Source of the DNA: Tsukamurella spumae
GTDB taxonomy: Bacteria > Actinomycetota > Actinomycetes > Mycobacteriales > Mycobacteriaceae
Direction: 5' to 3'
DNA length: 43,880 bases
Assembly: GCF_012396015.1 (NCBI RefSeq)
Contig: NZ_JAAXOQ010000032.1
Span: 1-43,880 of the forward strand
Positions 1 through 8,288 of this stretch are shown here, piece by piece. Made by a program: the position numbers and the translations under genes. The notes below the pieces were generated by a model that searched no databases, was not told where the DNA came from, and saw only the letters and a program-made list of their open reading frames with translations. Positions within the stretch are counted from its first letter, which is position 1, and each line of letters begins with the position of its first letter.

Positions 1-111
1 GGTGTACTGCGTTCCCGGTCGCACATCGAGGTAGCCGAAGACCAGTACCACGACTCCGACGACGAGGACCGCGGCGAAGGTGATGATGTTGGCGATCAGT
101 TCCCTTCTCAT
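1..111 (-). CDS. Possible MCE-family protein, N-terminal fragment
   Basis: A minus-strand reading frame starts at the ATG at 111-109 and runs off the left edge (37 residues seen). It has a short basic N terminus (MRREL), one hydrophobic segment of about 22 residues, and then a YLDVRPGTQYT stretch. A single N-terminal membrane anchor followed by a Tyr/Thr-rich strand is how MCE lipid-transport proteins of Mycobacteriales begin, so an MCE protein is my best guess. Too little is visible to be sure; any exported single-anchor protein would look similar. Its ATG overlaps the stop of the truncated PucR gene (ATGA, 108-111), so the two could be translationally coupled. Confidence 0.4.
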   Translation of the reverse strand, partial: MRRELIANIITFAAVLVVGVVVLVFGYLDVRPGTQYT

Positions 112-935
112 CGCACCGCCCCGAGCAGCCGCAGGGGACGCTCGAAGTCCAACGCCAACAACGAGTTCGCGTGTCCGATGAGGACGTGGTCGGTGGCGAG
201 CGGCTCGTGCGGCAGCACGACGCCCAGGTGGCCGTGCTCGCGGTCACCCACGCGGATCGGCTGCGTCACGATCGTCGCGCGCGCCCCCGGCGCGGCGGCG
301 GCCGACACCGTCACCGGCCCGACGGCGGAGGCCGCGCGGTGCGCGCGCGCCTGCTCCCCGACCTCCCGAGCGACGGCCGGCTCGACGTCGGCGGGGTGGG
401 CCTGCACCACCCGGCCGCTCCGGTCCAGGAGCAGGGCCGTGCCGCCGCATCCCACCGCCAGCTCGCGCAGCGTGGCCGACGGTCCGCCGGCCACGGCCGC
501 CCGGGTCATCCGCTGCTGGGCACGGCCGAGGGCCACTTGCGACCTGTTGGCCCGACGCGCGATCTCGTCGATGACGGTGCGCGCGACCGCCACGAAGGGG
601 GTCGGCAGCGGCACGTCGACGAGGGCCAGGCCGTACTCGTCGGCCGCCGCGACCAGGGCCGACGGTGCGCTGGCCCGCGAGACGCCGACGCCGAACCCCA
701 GGGCCGAGACACCGCGTCCGGTGAGCCGGTGCACGTACTCCCGACAGCCCTCGTCGCCGGGTGGGATGCCGATGCCGGTGGTCAGCACCATCTCTCCGCC
801 GGTCAACCAGGGTGTGGGATCCGACAACTCGGTGGTGATGACGAAGGTGATGGGGACATCGGTCGCCTCGGCCCCCGCGCGCAGCCCGAGATCCAGGTCC
901 CGTTGCGCGAGCAGCCAGCGCATCGTGACGGCCAT
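108..935 (-). CDS. PucR-family regulator, N-terminal ligand-binding part only (truncated)
   Basis: The protein has 275 residues. The N-terminal ~120 residues match the PucR (purine catabolism regulator) sensor domain, with TELSDPTPWLTGGEMVLTTG as the hallmark, followed by a GAF-like linker region up to LLALDFERP. In intact PucR proteins (about 500 residues) this point leads into a GGDEF-like region and the C-terminal HTH_30 DNA-binding domain. Here the frame stops six residues later, so both are missing. I chose the ATG at 935 because GGAG lies five bases upstream; another ATG at 977 adds 14 residues without a good ribosome site. PucR-type GabR proteins are known to control GABA catabolism in corynebacteria, and this gene is divergent to a GABA pathway. 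It may be a remnant, or a sensor without DNA binding. Confidence 0.75.
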   Translation of the reverse strand: MAVTMRWLLAQRDLDLGLRAGAEATDVPITFVITTELSDPTPWLTGGEMVLTTGIGIPPGDEGCREYVHRLTGRGVSALGFGVGVSRASAPSALVAAADEYGLALVDVPLPTPFVAVARTVIDEIARRANRSQVALGRAQQRMTRAAVAGGPSATLRELAVGCGGTALLLDRSGRVVQAHPADVEPAVAREVGEQARAHRAASAVGPVTVSAAAAPGARATIVTQPIRVGDREHGHLGVVLPHEPLATDHVLIGHANSLLALDFERPLRLLGAVR

Positions 936-1059
936 GTCCGCTCCATTCCGTCTAAAGGATTCGGCCTGTTTCGCCATTCTGGCAGATGCGACGCGGAGTG
1001 ACCCAGCGCACAGTGAGAGGACCTCACCGCCCTGTCTCCACCGACGCGAAAGAGCAGCG
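936..1059. promoter_or_regulatory. Divergent intergenic region between pucR-like gene and amine catabolic operon
   Basis: These 124 bases separate the two divergent starts and must hold the promoter of the six-gene operon and that of the regulator remnant. I see no convincing -35/-10 pair or clear palindrome. A GGAG lies before the regulator ATG. The operon start at 1060 has only a weak purine stretch (AAAGAG). Confidence 0.45.
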
Positions 1060-2487
1060 ATGACCGACCGCCTCCAGAACTACATCGACGGAGCCTTCGT
1101 CGACTCGACCTCCAGCGCCTCGATCGACGTCATCGATCCCGCGACGGAGAAGGTCGTCGCCCGCTCCCCCGTGTCCACCGACGCCGAGGTGGCGGGCGCG
1201 ATCGCCGCCGCCGAGCGGGCCTTCCTCACCTGGGGCCGCACCACGCCCAGCGCGCGACAGGCCGCGCTGCTCGCGCTGGCCGACGCCATCGAGGAGCACG
1301 CCGACGAGATCGTCGCGGCACAGGTCCGCAACACCGGCCAGATCGCCGCCCTGGTGAAGTCGGAGGAGGTGCTCGTCTGCGCCGACCAGGTGCGGTTCTT
1401 CGCGGGCGCCGCCCGGATGCTCGAGGGCCGGTCCGCGGGCGAGTACATGGACGGCTTCACCTCCTACGTGCGGCGCGAGCCGATCGGCGTCGTCGGGCAG
1501 GTGACGCCGTGGAACTACCCGTTCATGATGGCGATCTGGAAGATCGCCCCCGCTCTCGCCGCGGGCAACACCGTGGTGCTCAAGCCCTCGGACACGACGC
1601 CCGAGTCGACCCTGGTGCTGGCGCGGATCACCAAGGACATTCTCCCCGACGGCGTGTTCAACGTCGTCCTCGGCGACGGTGGCGTCGGCGCCCGGCTGGT
1701 GAGCGACCCCGCGCTCGGCCTGGTCGCGATCACCGGCTCGGTCCGCGCGGGCGTCGCCGTCGCGACCGCCGCGGCGACGGACGTCAAGCGCGCCCATCTG
1801 GAGCTGGGCGGCAAGGCACCCGCCGTCGTGTTCGGCGACGCGGACCTCGCCCGTGCCGCCGAGGGGATCGCACAGGCGGCCTTCTTCAACGCCGGCCAGG
1901 ACTGCACCGCCGCGACGCGGGCGCTGGTCCACGAATCCGTGCACGACGAGTTCGTCGCGGCACTGGTCGCACAGGCGCAGTCCCTGCGGCCCGGCGCGCC
2001 GGACGATCCGGAGGCCTTCTTCGGTTCCCTCAACAACGTTCGCCATTTCGGCGCCGTACTCGCCAAACTCGCCGCCCTCCCCGCGCACGCCGTGGTCGCG
2101 ACCGGCGGGAAGCGCGTGGGCGACACCGGCTTCTACCTCGAGCCGACGGTGATCACCGGTGTGCACCAGGACGATCCGATCGTCCAGGAGGAGACCTTCG
2201 GCCCGATCATCACGGTGCAGCCCTTCGCCACCGAGGACGAGGCCGTTGCCCTGGCCAACGGCGTCGACTACGGCCTGGCGTCCAGCGTCTGGACCACCGA
2301 TCACGCCACCGCCAACCGGATGAGCATCCGGATCGACGCGGGCGCGGTGTGGATCAACTGCCACATCCCGCTCGTCGCCGAGATGCCGCACGGCGGATTC
2401 AAGCACTCGGGTTACGGCAAAGACCTCTCGGCGTACGGCCTGGAGGACTACACCCGTATCAAGCACGTCATGAGCAGCAACGACTAA
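1060..2487 (+). CDS. Aldehyde dehydrogenase, probably gamma-aminobutyraldehyde dehydrogenase
   Basis: A 475-residue NAD(P)-dependent aldehyde dehydrogenase of normal family length. The signature residues are present: TPWNYPF near residue 150, the general base Glu248 in LELGGKAP, and the catalytic Cys282 in AGQDCTAATR. AGQDC is typical of the betaine/aminobutyraldehyde dehydrogenase branch. As first gene of an operon with a copper amine oxidase and the GABA shunt enzymes, its likely job is to oxidise 4-aminobutyraldehyde, made from putrescine, to GABA. A related aminoaldehyde is possible. The start is the ATG at 1060: the open frame extends further upstream, but homology begins at LQNYIDGAF. 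The cofactor-fold segment reads ITGSVRAG rather than the usual FTGS, a mild deviation. Confidence 0.88.
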   Translation: MTDRLQNYIDGAFVDSTSSASIDVIDPATEKVVARSPVSTDAEVAGAIAAAERAFLTWGRTTPSARQAALLALADAIEEHADEIVAAQVRNTGQIAALVKSEEVLVCADQVRFFAGAARMLEGRSAGEYMDGFTSYVRREPIGVVGQVTPWNYPFMMAIWKIAPALAAGNTVVLKPSDTTPESTLVLARITKDILPDGVFNVVLGDGGVGARLVSDPALGLVAITGSVRAGVAVATAAATDVKRAHLELGGKAPAVVFGDADLARAAEGIAQAAFFNAGQDCTAATRALVHESVHDEFVAALVAQAQSLRPGAPDDPEAFFGSLNNVRHFGAVLAKLAALPAHAVVATGGKRVGDTGFYLEPTVITGVHQDDPIVQEETFGPIITVQPFATEDEAVALANGVDYGLASSVWTTDHATANRMSIRIDAGAVWINCHIPLVAEMPHGGFKHSGYGKDLSAYGLEDYTRIKHVMSSND

Positions 2488-2519
2488 TCACCCGCCACCG
2501 TCGGAAAGGCACCCGCGCG

Positions 2520-4502
2520 ATGACCGAACACTTCCACCCCCTCGACCCGCTCTCCGCCGACGAGATCCGCGCCGTCACCGCACTGCTCGCGCAGGAGCAC
2601 GGCGTGGGCCCGACCTGGCGCTACGCCTCGATCGAGATGTTCGAGCCGAGCAAGGCCGAGATCAGCGCCTTCGACGCCGACGGGACGCCGTGCGAGCGCG
2701 TCGCCGTCGCCGTCCTGTTCGACCGCACCACCAACCGCACCTACAAGGCCCGGGTCTCGCTGAGCTCCGGGCAGGCGGGCACCGTCGCCTCCTTCGAGCA
2801 CATCCCGGACGTGCAGGCGAACGTCACCGTCGACGAGTGGGACGAGGCCGACCAGGCCCTGCGCGCCCACCCCGACGTGATCGCCGCGCTCGCGGCGCGG
2901 GGCATCACCGACATGTCGCTGGTCTTCATGGACACTTGGACCTACGGCGCGGTGCTCATCCCCGAGGAGTTCGCGGGGCGCCGGATCGGCTGGTCCGACA
3001 CCTGGGTCCGGGCGTCGAGCGGCGCCAACCCGTACGCCGGGCCGGTCAACGGCTTCCACTGCGTGATCGACCTCAACAGCATGGAGCTGCTGAAGATCGA
3101 GGACACCTTCCGCGTGGACCGCCCGGAGATCATGGGCGAGTACGTGCCGCGGATGCTGCCCAAGGAGATCCGCGAGGCGAGCTCGCGGCCGCCGCGCACG
3201 CCGCTCGAGATCACCCAGCCCGAGGGCCCGGGATTCACGCTCGAGGGCAACCGGCTGACCTGGCAGAACTGGTCGCTGCGAGTGGGCTTCAACTACCGCG
3301 AGGGCATGACCCTGCACGCGATCACCTACAACGACAACGGGAACGTGCGCAAGATCGCGCACCGCCTGTCCTTCGCCGAGATGATGGTGCCCTACCGCGA
3401 TCACTGCGACGACCACTACCGGCGCACCGCCTTCGACATCGGCGAGTGGGGCCTGGGCTTCATGACCACCTCGCTCGCGCTGGGCTGCGACTGCCTCGGC
3501 GAGATCCGGTACCTGGACGCGACCCTGCACGACAGCAAGGGCGAGCCCTACGACATCGCCAACGCGATCTGCATCCACGAGGAGGACAACGCCGTCCTGT
3601 GGAAGCACGTCGATCACCACGACGGCGCCGAGGTCCGCCGCATGCGCCGCCTGACGGTGTCCTTCCACGTGACCGTCGCGAACTACGAGTACCTCACGTA
3701 CTGGCGGTTCTACGAGGACGGCAACATCGAGTGCGAGGTGCGGGCCACCGGCATCATGGTGGTCAGCCACTTCCCCGAGGGCGGAACGCACCCGCACGGC
3801 ACGCTCGTCGACAACCGCACCTACGCGCCCTTCCACCAGCACTTCATCGTCGCCCGGATGGACCTCGACGTGGATGGCGAGGACAACACCGTCTACCAGT
3901 CCGAGACGCGGATGGTGCCCACCGGGCCGGACAATCCCTACGGCCTCTCGCTGCAGCAGGTCAACACGCCGCTGCGCACCGAGTCCGAGGGCAAGCAGGA
4001 TCCGCACTACCCCACGCAGCGATCGTGGAAGGTGGTCAACGACAACGTCAAGACCGGCCTGGGCGTCTCCCCGTCGTACAAGCTCGTCGCCTCGGCGAAC
4101 GTGCCCGCGATGTTCGACCCGGCCTCGCCCATCCTCGATCGCTGCCGCGCCATCGAGCACACCCTGTGGGTCACGCCCAACGATCGCGAGGAGCGCTGGC
4201 CCGCCGGCGAATTCGTGAACCAGGGCGGCGGCGGCATGGGCCTGCCGGCGTGGACCGCGCAGAACCGCTCCATCGAGAACACCGACGTGGTGCTCTGGTA
4301 CACCTTCGGCATCCACCACATCACCCGACCCGAGGACTGGCCGATCATGCCGGCCGACACGGTGAGCTTCTGGCTCAAGCCCTTCGGCTTCTTCGACCGG
4401 AACCCCTCGCTCGACGTCGCGCCCACGCCCGCGAAGACCGGGTCGTGCTGTTCCACCGGAACCGACGGTGCCGCATCATCCTGTTCGGAGGGGGAGAAGT
4501 GA
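2520..4502 (+). CDS. Copper-containing primary amine oxidase
   Basis: 660 residues, usual length for bacterial copper amine oxidases. It oxidises primary amines to aldehydes, releasing ammonia and hydrogen peroxide. All key residues are visible: the topaquinone precursor Tyr389 in VANYEY, copper ligands His439 and His441 in HQHF, the third ligand His600 in GIHHITRPEDWPIMP, and the catalytic base Asp306 in FDIGEWG. The spacing matches the Arthrobacter enzyme with a constant offset of about eight. GGAAAGG at 2503-2509 precedes the ATG. The C-terminal tail is odd: about 20 Ser/Gly/Thr-rich residues with three cysteines, two adjacent, after the normal family end. No signal peptide is seen, so it should be cytoplasmic. 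With the flanking aldehyde dehydrogenase it forms the first two steps of amine use. Confidence 0.93.
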   Translation: MTEHFHPLDPLSADEIRAVTALLAQEHGVGPTWRYASIEMFEPSKAEISAFDADGTPCERVAVAVLFDRTTNRTYKARVSLSSGQAGTVASFEHIPDVQANVTVDEWDEADQALRAHPDVIAALAARGITDMSLVFMDTWTYGAVLIPEEFAGRRIGWSDTWVRASSGANPYAGPVNGFHCVIDLNSMELLKIEDTFRVDRPEIMGEYVPRMLPKEIREASSRPPRTPLEITQPEGPGFTLEGNRLTWQNWSLRVGFNYREGMTLHAITYNDNGNVRKIAHRLSFAEMMVPYRDHCDDHYRRTAFDIGEWGLGFMTTSLALGCDCLGEIRYLDATLHDSKGEPYDIANAICIHEEDNAVLWKHVDHHDGAEVRRMRRLTVSFHVTVANYEYLTYWRFYEDGNIECEVRATGIMVVSHFPEGGTHPHGTLVDNRTYAPFHQHFIVARMDLDVDGEDNTVYQSETRMVPTGPDNPYGLSLQQVNTPLRTESEGKQDPHYPTQRSWKVVNDNVKTGLGVSPSYKLVASANVPAMFDPASPILDRCRAIEHTLWVTPNDREERWPAGEFVNQGGGGMGLPAWTAQNRSIENTDVVLWYTFGIHHITRPEDWPIMPADTVSFWLKPFGFFDRNPSLDVAPTPAKTGSCCSTGTDGAASSCSEGEK

Positions 4503-5365
4503 AGATCTACGTCGCCTACCTGGCCACCGACGGCGGCCGCGATGCCGTCGCCCTCGGCGTGCAGCTGGCCCGCACCCTCGACGCCGAGCTGGCACTCGGC
4601 ATGGTGGTGCCGCCCGATCAGACCGGGTCCTTCGTCTCCGGCGACCTGACCGCCCAGGTCCTCACCGAGCAGGCGGACGCCTGGCTGACGCAGGCCCTGA
4701 CCTTCGTTCCCGACGACGTGAGCGCGAGCACCCATGTGGGCGTGCACGACTCGATCGCCGGCGGCATCATCGCCGAGGCGGAGCGGATCGGCGCCGCGAT
4801 CGTCGTGACGGGCGCCACCGGTGGCGGGCTGCTCGGCCGGCACTCGCTGGGCCCCGTGGTCAACGACCTCATCCACTCCGCGCCCATGGCCGTGGCGTTG
4901 GCCCCGCGCGGGCAGCGCCACTCCAAGGCGGAGCGGGTGCGGTCGGTGACCTGCGCGGTCGGTGACCGGCCGGGCGCCGCCGAGCTGCTCGACGCGGCGA
5001 TCGCCGGCGCCGAGCGCGCCGGGGTCCCCCTCCGGCTCGTCTCGCTCATCGCGGTCGACCTCATGCCCGGCCCGCAGCAGAGCGACGACGGCAAGCTCGA
5101 CGAGGCCCGCCGCCACTCGCTCGCGGTCCTCGACGAGGCCCGCGCCAAGCTGTCCGGTTCGGTCGAGGTGACCTCGGCGGTCGTCCTCGGCGACACCGTC
5201 GAGGACGCCGTCAACAGCCTCGACTGGCATCCCGGCGATGTCATCGTCGTCGGCTCGAGCCGCCTCGCGGCGCCCCGCCGGCTGTTCCTCGGTTCGACCG
5301 CGGCGAAGATGCTCCGCGTCCTCGACGTTCCGATGGTCGTCGTGCCCCGGGCCGGGATCTCATGA
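4499..5365 (+). CDS. Tandem-domain universal stress protein
   Basis: 288 residues with two UspA-like domains, about 1-140 and 150-288. Both keep an alpha/beta nucleotide-binding layout. The second ends in VVGSSRLAAPRRLFLGST, close to the ATP-binding G-x2-G-x9-G-S/T signature although the second Gly is Arg; the first has GATGGGLLGRHSLG. The GTG start overlaps the amine oxidase stop (GTGA, 4499-4502), with GGAGGGGGAG just upstream. Its stop overlaps the permease start, so it is an integral member of the operon. A stress or transport-modulating role during peroxide-producing amine oxidation is inference only; Usp proteins often sit beside transporters. Confidence 0.85.
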   Translation: MKIYVAYLATDGGRDAVALGVQLARTLDAELALGMVVPPDQTGSFVSGDLTAQVLTEQADAWLTQALTFVPDDVSASTHVGVHDSIAGGIIAEAERIGAAIVVTGATGGGLLGRHSLGPVVNDLIHSAPMAVALAPRGQRHSKAERVRSVTCAVGDRPGAAELLDAAIAGAERAGVPLRLVSLIAVDLMPGPQQSDDGKLDEARRHSLAVLDEARAKLSGSVEVTSAVVLGDTVEDAVNSLDWHPGDVIVVGSSRLAAPRRLFLGSTAAKMLRVLDVPMVVVPRAGIS

Positions 5366-6927
5366 CCGCCGACGCGGGCCGCGGACCCGAGCTCCCGTCC
5401 ACGGCCGGGAGCGGGGACGTCGACACCGTCGACAAGGGCCTGGCGAAGGGCCGGATCGGAACCTTCGCGGGCGCGATCCTCGGCATCTCGACGGTGGCCC
5501 CCGGCTACACGCTGACCGCGAGCATCGGCCTCATCGTCGCCTCGGTCGGGCTGAAGATGCCCGCGATCTTCATCGCCGGCTTCATCCCGATGTTCCTCAC
5601 CGCCTACGCCTACCGCGAGCTCAACTCGCGGGTCCCCGACTGCGGCGCGTCGTTCACCTGGTCCACCAAGGCCTTCGGGCCGTACGTGGGCTGGATGTGC
5701 GGATGGGGCATGGTGCTGGCCACCATCATCGTGCTCTCCAACCTGGCGGCGATCGCCGTCGACTACTTCTACCTGTTCCTGGCGCAGGTGATGGGCAACG
5801 ACTCGATCGCGGACCTGGCCTCCAACAAGCTCGTCAACATCGCGACCACGCTGGTGTTCATCGTGATCGCGACCTACATCTCCGGTCGCGGCGTCACCAC
5901 CAGCGCCGTGGTGCAGTACGCGCTGGTCGGCTTCCAGATGGTCGTGCTGGTGGCCTTCGCGGTCACGGCGATCGTGCGCTCGGGCGGCGTGCCCACCGGC
6001 CTGTCCTTCTCGATCGACTGGTTCAATCCCTTCACGGGGCTGACGATCGCCGCGTTCGTCGTCGGCCTCACGGGCTCGATCTTCGCGTTCTGGGGCTGGG
6101 ACACGTGCCTGACGCTCGGCGAGGAGTCCAAGGACCCCACGAAGGTCCCCGGCCGCGCGGGGCTGCTCGCGGTGGTGTCGATCCTCATCACCTACCTCCT
6201 GGTGGCGATCGCCGTCATGATGTACGCGGGCGTCGGCACCGAGGGCGTCGGCCTGGGCAACCCGGACAACTCCGAGAACGTCTTCCGGCCGCTCGCGAAC
6301 CCGGTGCTGGGCAGCTTCGGCGGCCTGATGCTGTTCCTCGCGATCTTCGCCTCGTCGATCGCGAGCCTGCAGACCACCTTCCTCCCCGCCGCGCGGACGA
6401 TGCTCGCGATGGGCAGCTACGGCGCCTTCCCGAAGAAGCTGGCCGCGGTGCACCCTCGCTACCTGGTCCCGACCTACGCGACGATCGTCTCCGGCATCGT
6501 CACCGCGGTCTTCTACGCCGTGGTCAAGATGCTCTCGGACCGCGCCCTGCTCGACACCATCGCCGCGCTGGGCATCATGATCTGCTGGTACTACGGCATC
6601 ACGGCCTTCGCCTGCGTCTGGTTCTTCCGGCGCGAGCTGTTCTCCAGCGTGCACAACATCGTCTACAAGTTCCTGTTCCCGCTGCTCGGCGGCACGATCC
6701 TGGCGATCGTCTTCGTCATCTCGGTGCAGGAGAGCCTCAACCCCGAGAACGGCAGCGGCTCCTCGCTGTTCGGCATCGGGCTCGTGTTCTACATCGGCTT
6801 CGGCCTGCTCCTGCTGGGAGTCGTGCTGATGTTCGTCCGGCGGGCCACCCATCCCGCCTTCTTCCGCGGCGAGACCCTGCGCCGCACCATCGCCCCCGTC
6901 GACGTCGACAAGGAGACACTGACATGA
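5362..6927 (+). CDS. APC-superfamily amino acid/polyamine permease
   Basis: 521 residues with about 12-14 hydrophobic segments. The first carries GISTVAPGYTLTASIG, the typical unwound helix 1 of the APC superfamily, and an acidic, glycine-rich cytoplasmic N terminus precedes it. The ATG at 5362 overlaps the preceding stop (ATGA). Operon position suggests uptake of the amine (putrescine or similar) or of GABA that the neighbouring enzymes degrade; sequence alone does not tell which. An aromatic or other biogenic amine remains possible because copper amine oxidases have varied substrates. Confidence 0.88.
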   Translation: MTADAGRGPELPSTAGSGDVDTVDKGLAKGRIGTFAGAILGISTVAPGYTLTASIGLIVASVGLKMPAIFIAGFIPMFLTAYAYRELNSRVPDCGASFTWSTKAFGPYVGWMCGWGMVLATIIVLSNLAAIAVDYFYLFLAQVMGNDSIADLASNKLVNIATTLVFIVIATYISGRGVTTSAVVQYALVGFQMVVLVAFAVTAIVRSGGVPTGLSFSIDWFNPFTGLTIAAFVVGLTGSIFAFWGWDTCLTLGEESKDPTKVPGRAGLLAVVSILITYLLVAIAVMMYAGVGTEGVGLGNPDNSENVFRPLANPVLGSFGGLMLFLAIFASSIASLQTTFLPAARTMLAMGSYGAFPKKLAAVHPRYLVPTYATIVSGIVTAVFYAVVKMLSDRALLDTIAALGIMICWYYGITAFACVWFFRRELFSSVHNIVYKFLFPLLGGTILAIVFVISVQESLNPENGSGSSLFGIGLVFYIGFGLLLLGVVLMFVRRATHPAFFRGETLRRTIAPVDVDKETLT

Positions 6928-8288
6928 CCGCATCCACCACCTCCCTGGCGTACCGCCTGCCGCAGGTCCGCAACCTGCTCACGGCCCTCCCCGGCCCGGA
7001 GTCCGTCCGTCTGGCGGAGCGCCGACGGTCCGCCGTGGCCGGCGGGGTCGGCTCGTCGGTGCCCGTGTACGCCGCCGACGCCGACGGCGGCGTCATCGTG
7101 GACGTGGACGGCAACTCGCTGATCGACCTGGGCTCCGGCATCGCCGTGACCAGCGTCGGCGCCTCCGACCCGCGGGTCGCGCAGGCCGTTGCCGATCAGG
7201 CGGCGCACTTCACCCACACCTGCTTCATGGTGACCCCGTACGAGGGCTACGTCGCGGTGGCCGAGCGGCTCAACGCGCTCACCCCGGGCGATCACGACAA
7301 GCGCACCGTGCTGTTCAACTCCGGGGCCGAGGCCGTGGAGAACGCGATCAAGGTCGCGCGCCTGACCACCGGCCGCGACGCCGTGGTCGCCTTCGACCAC
7401 GCCTACCACGGGCGCACCAACCTCACGATGGCGCTGACGGCGAAGACCATGCCGTACAAGAAGGACTTCGGGCCCTTCGCGCCCGAGGTCTATCGGATGC
7501 CGATGTCCTACCCCTACCGGGACGCGGCCGCCGGCCTCGACGCCGACGGTGCCGCCGCCGCGGCCCGCGCGATCTCGCAGATCGAGAAGCAGATCGGCGC
7601 CGATTCCGTGGCCGCCGTCATCATCGAGCCGATCCAGGGCGAGGGCGGCTTCATCGTGCCCGCGCCCGGTTTCCTGCCCGCCCTCTCCGCGTGGGCGAAG
7701 GACAACGGCGTCGTCTTCATCGCCGACGAGGTGCAGACCGGATTCGCCCGTACCGGAGCGTGGTTCGCCTGCGAGGACGAGGGCGTGGTGCCGGACATCA
7801 TCACCATGGCCAAGGGCATCGCCGGCGGCATGCCGCTGTCGGCGATCACCGGCCGCGCCGACCTGCTCGACGCGGTGCACGCGGGCGGCCTCGGCGGCAC
7901 CTACGGTGGCAACCCCGTCGCCTGTGCCGCCGCCCTCGCCGCGCTCGACACCATGGCGGACCTCGACCTGCCGGCCCGCGCCCGGGCCATCGGCGAGCGC
8001 GCCGTCCCGCGCCTGCGCGCCATGGCGGAGGAGGTCGGCGTGATCGGTGATGTCCGCGGCCGCGGCGCGATGATCGCGATCGAACTGGTCAAGGCCGGAA
8101 CCTCGGAGCCGGACGCCGACCTGACGAAGTCCGTCGCGGCCAAGGCCCTCGCGGCCGGCGTCGTGATCCTGACCTGTGGCACCTACGGCAATGTCATCCG
8201 GCTGCTGCCGCCGCTGGTGATCGGCGACGACCTGCTCGACGATGCCCTCACCGTCCTCGAGACCGCCGTCCGCGAGGCCGCCGCGTGA
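6924..8288 (+). CDS. gabT: 4-aminobutyrate aminotransferase
   Basis: 454 residues, class III PLP-dependent aminotransferase. It converts GABA plus 2-oxoglutarate to succinate semialdehyde plus glutamate. Visible features are FNSGAEAVENAIK for phosphate binding, IIEPIQGEGG, FIADEVQTGFARTG with the cofactor-binding Asp, and the Schiff-base Lys297 in TMAKGIAGGMPL. This set is characteristic of actinobacterial GabT. The ATG overlaps the permease stop (ATGA, 6924-6927), and AAGGAG at 6910-6915 gives a well-placed ribosome site. The succinate-semialdehyde dehydrogenase follows at once, giving the complete GABA shunt. Confidence 0.92.
   Translation: MTASTTSLAYRLPQVRNLLTALPGPESVRLAERRRSAVAGGVGSSVPVYAADADGGVIVDVDGNSLIDLGSGIAVTSVGASDPRVAQAVADQAAHFTHTCFMVTPYEGYVAVAERLNALTPGDHDKRTVLFNSGAEAVENAIKVARLTTGRDAVVAFDHAYHGRTNLTMALTAKTMPYKKDFGPFAPEVYRMPMSYPYRDAAAGLDADGAAAAARAISQIEKQIGADSVAAVIIEPIQGEGGFIVPAPGFLPALSAWAKDNGVVFIADEVQTGFARTGAWFACEDEGVVPDIITMAKGIAGGMPLSAITGRADLLDAVHAGGLGGTYGGNPVACAAALAALDTMADLDLPARARAIGERAVPRLRAMAEEVGVIGDVRGRGAMIAIELVKAGTSEPDADLTKSVAAKALAAGVVILTCGTYGNVIRLLPPLVIGDDLLDDALTVLETAVREAAA

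Noticed and set aside
171-1001. Long plus-strand frames opposite the PucR gene
   Set aside because: High-GC shadow frames without homology; the minus-strand product matches a known family with a ribosome site.
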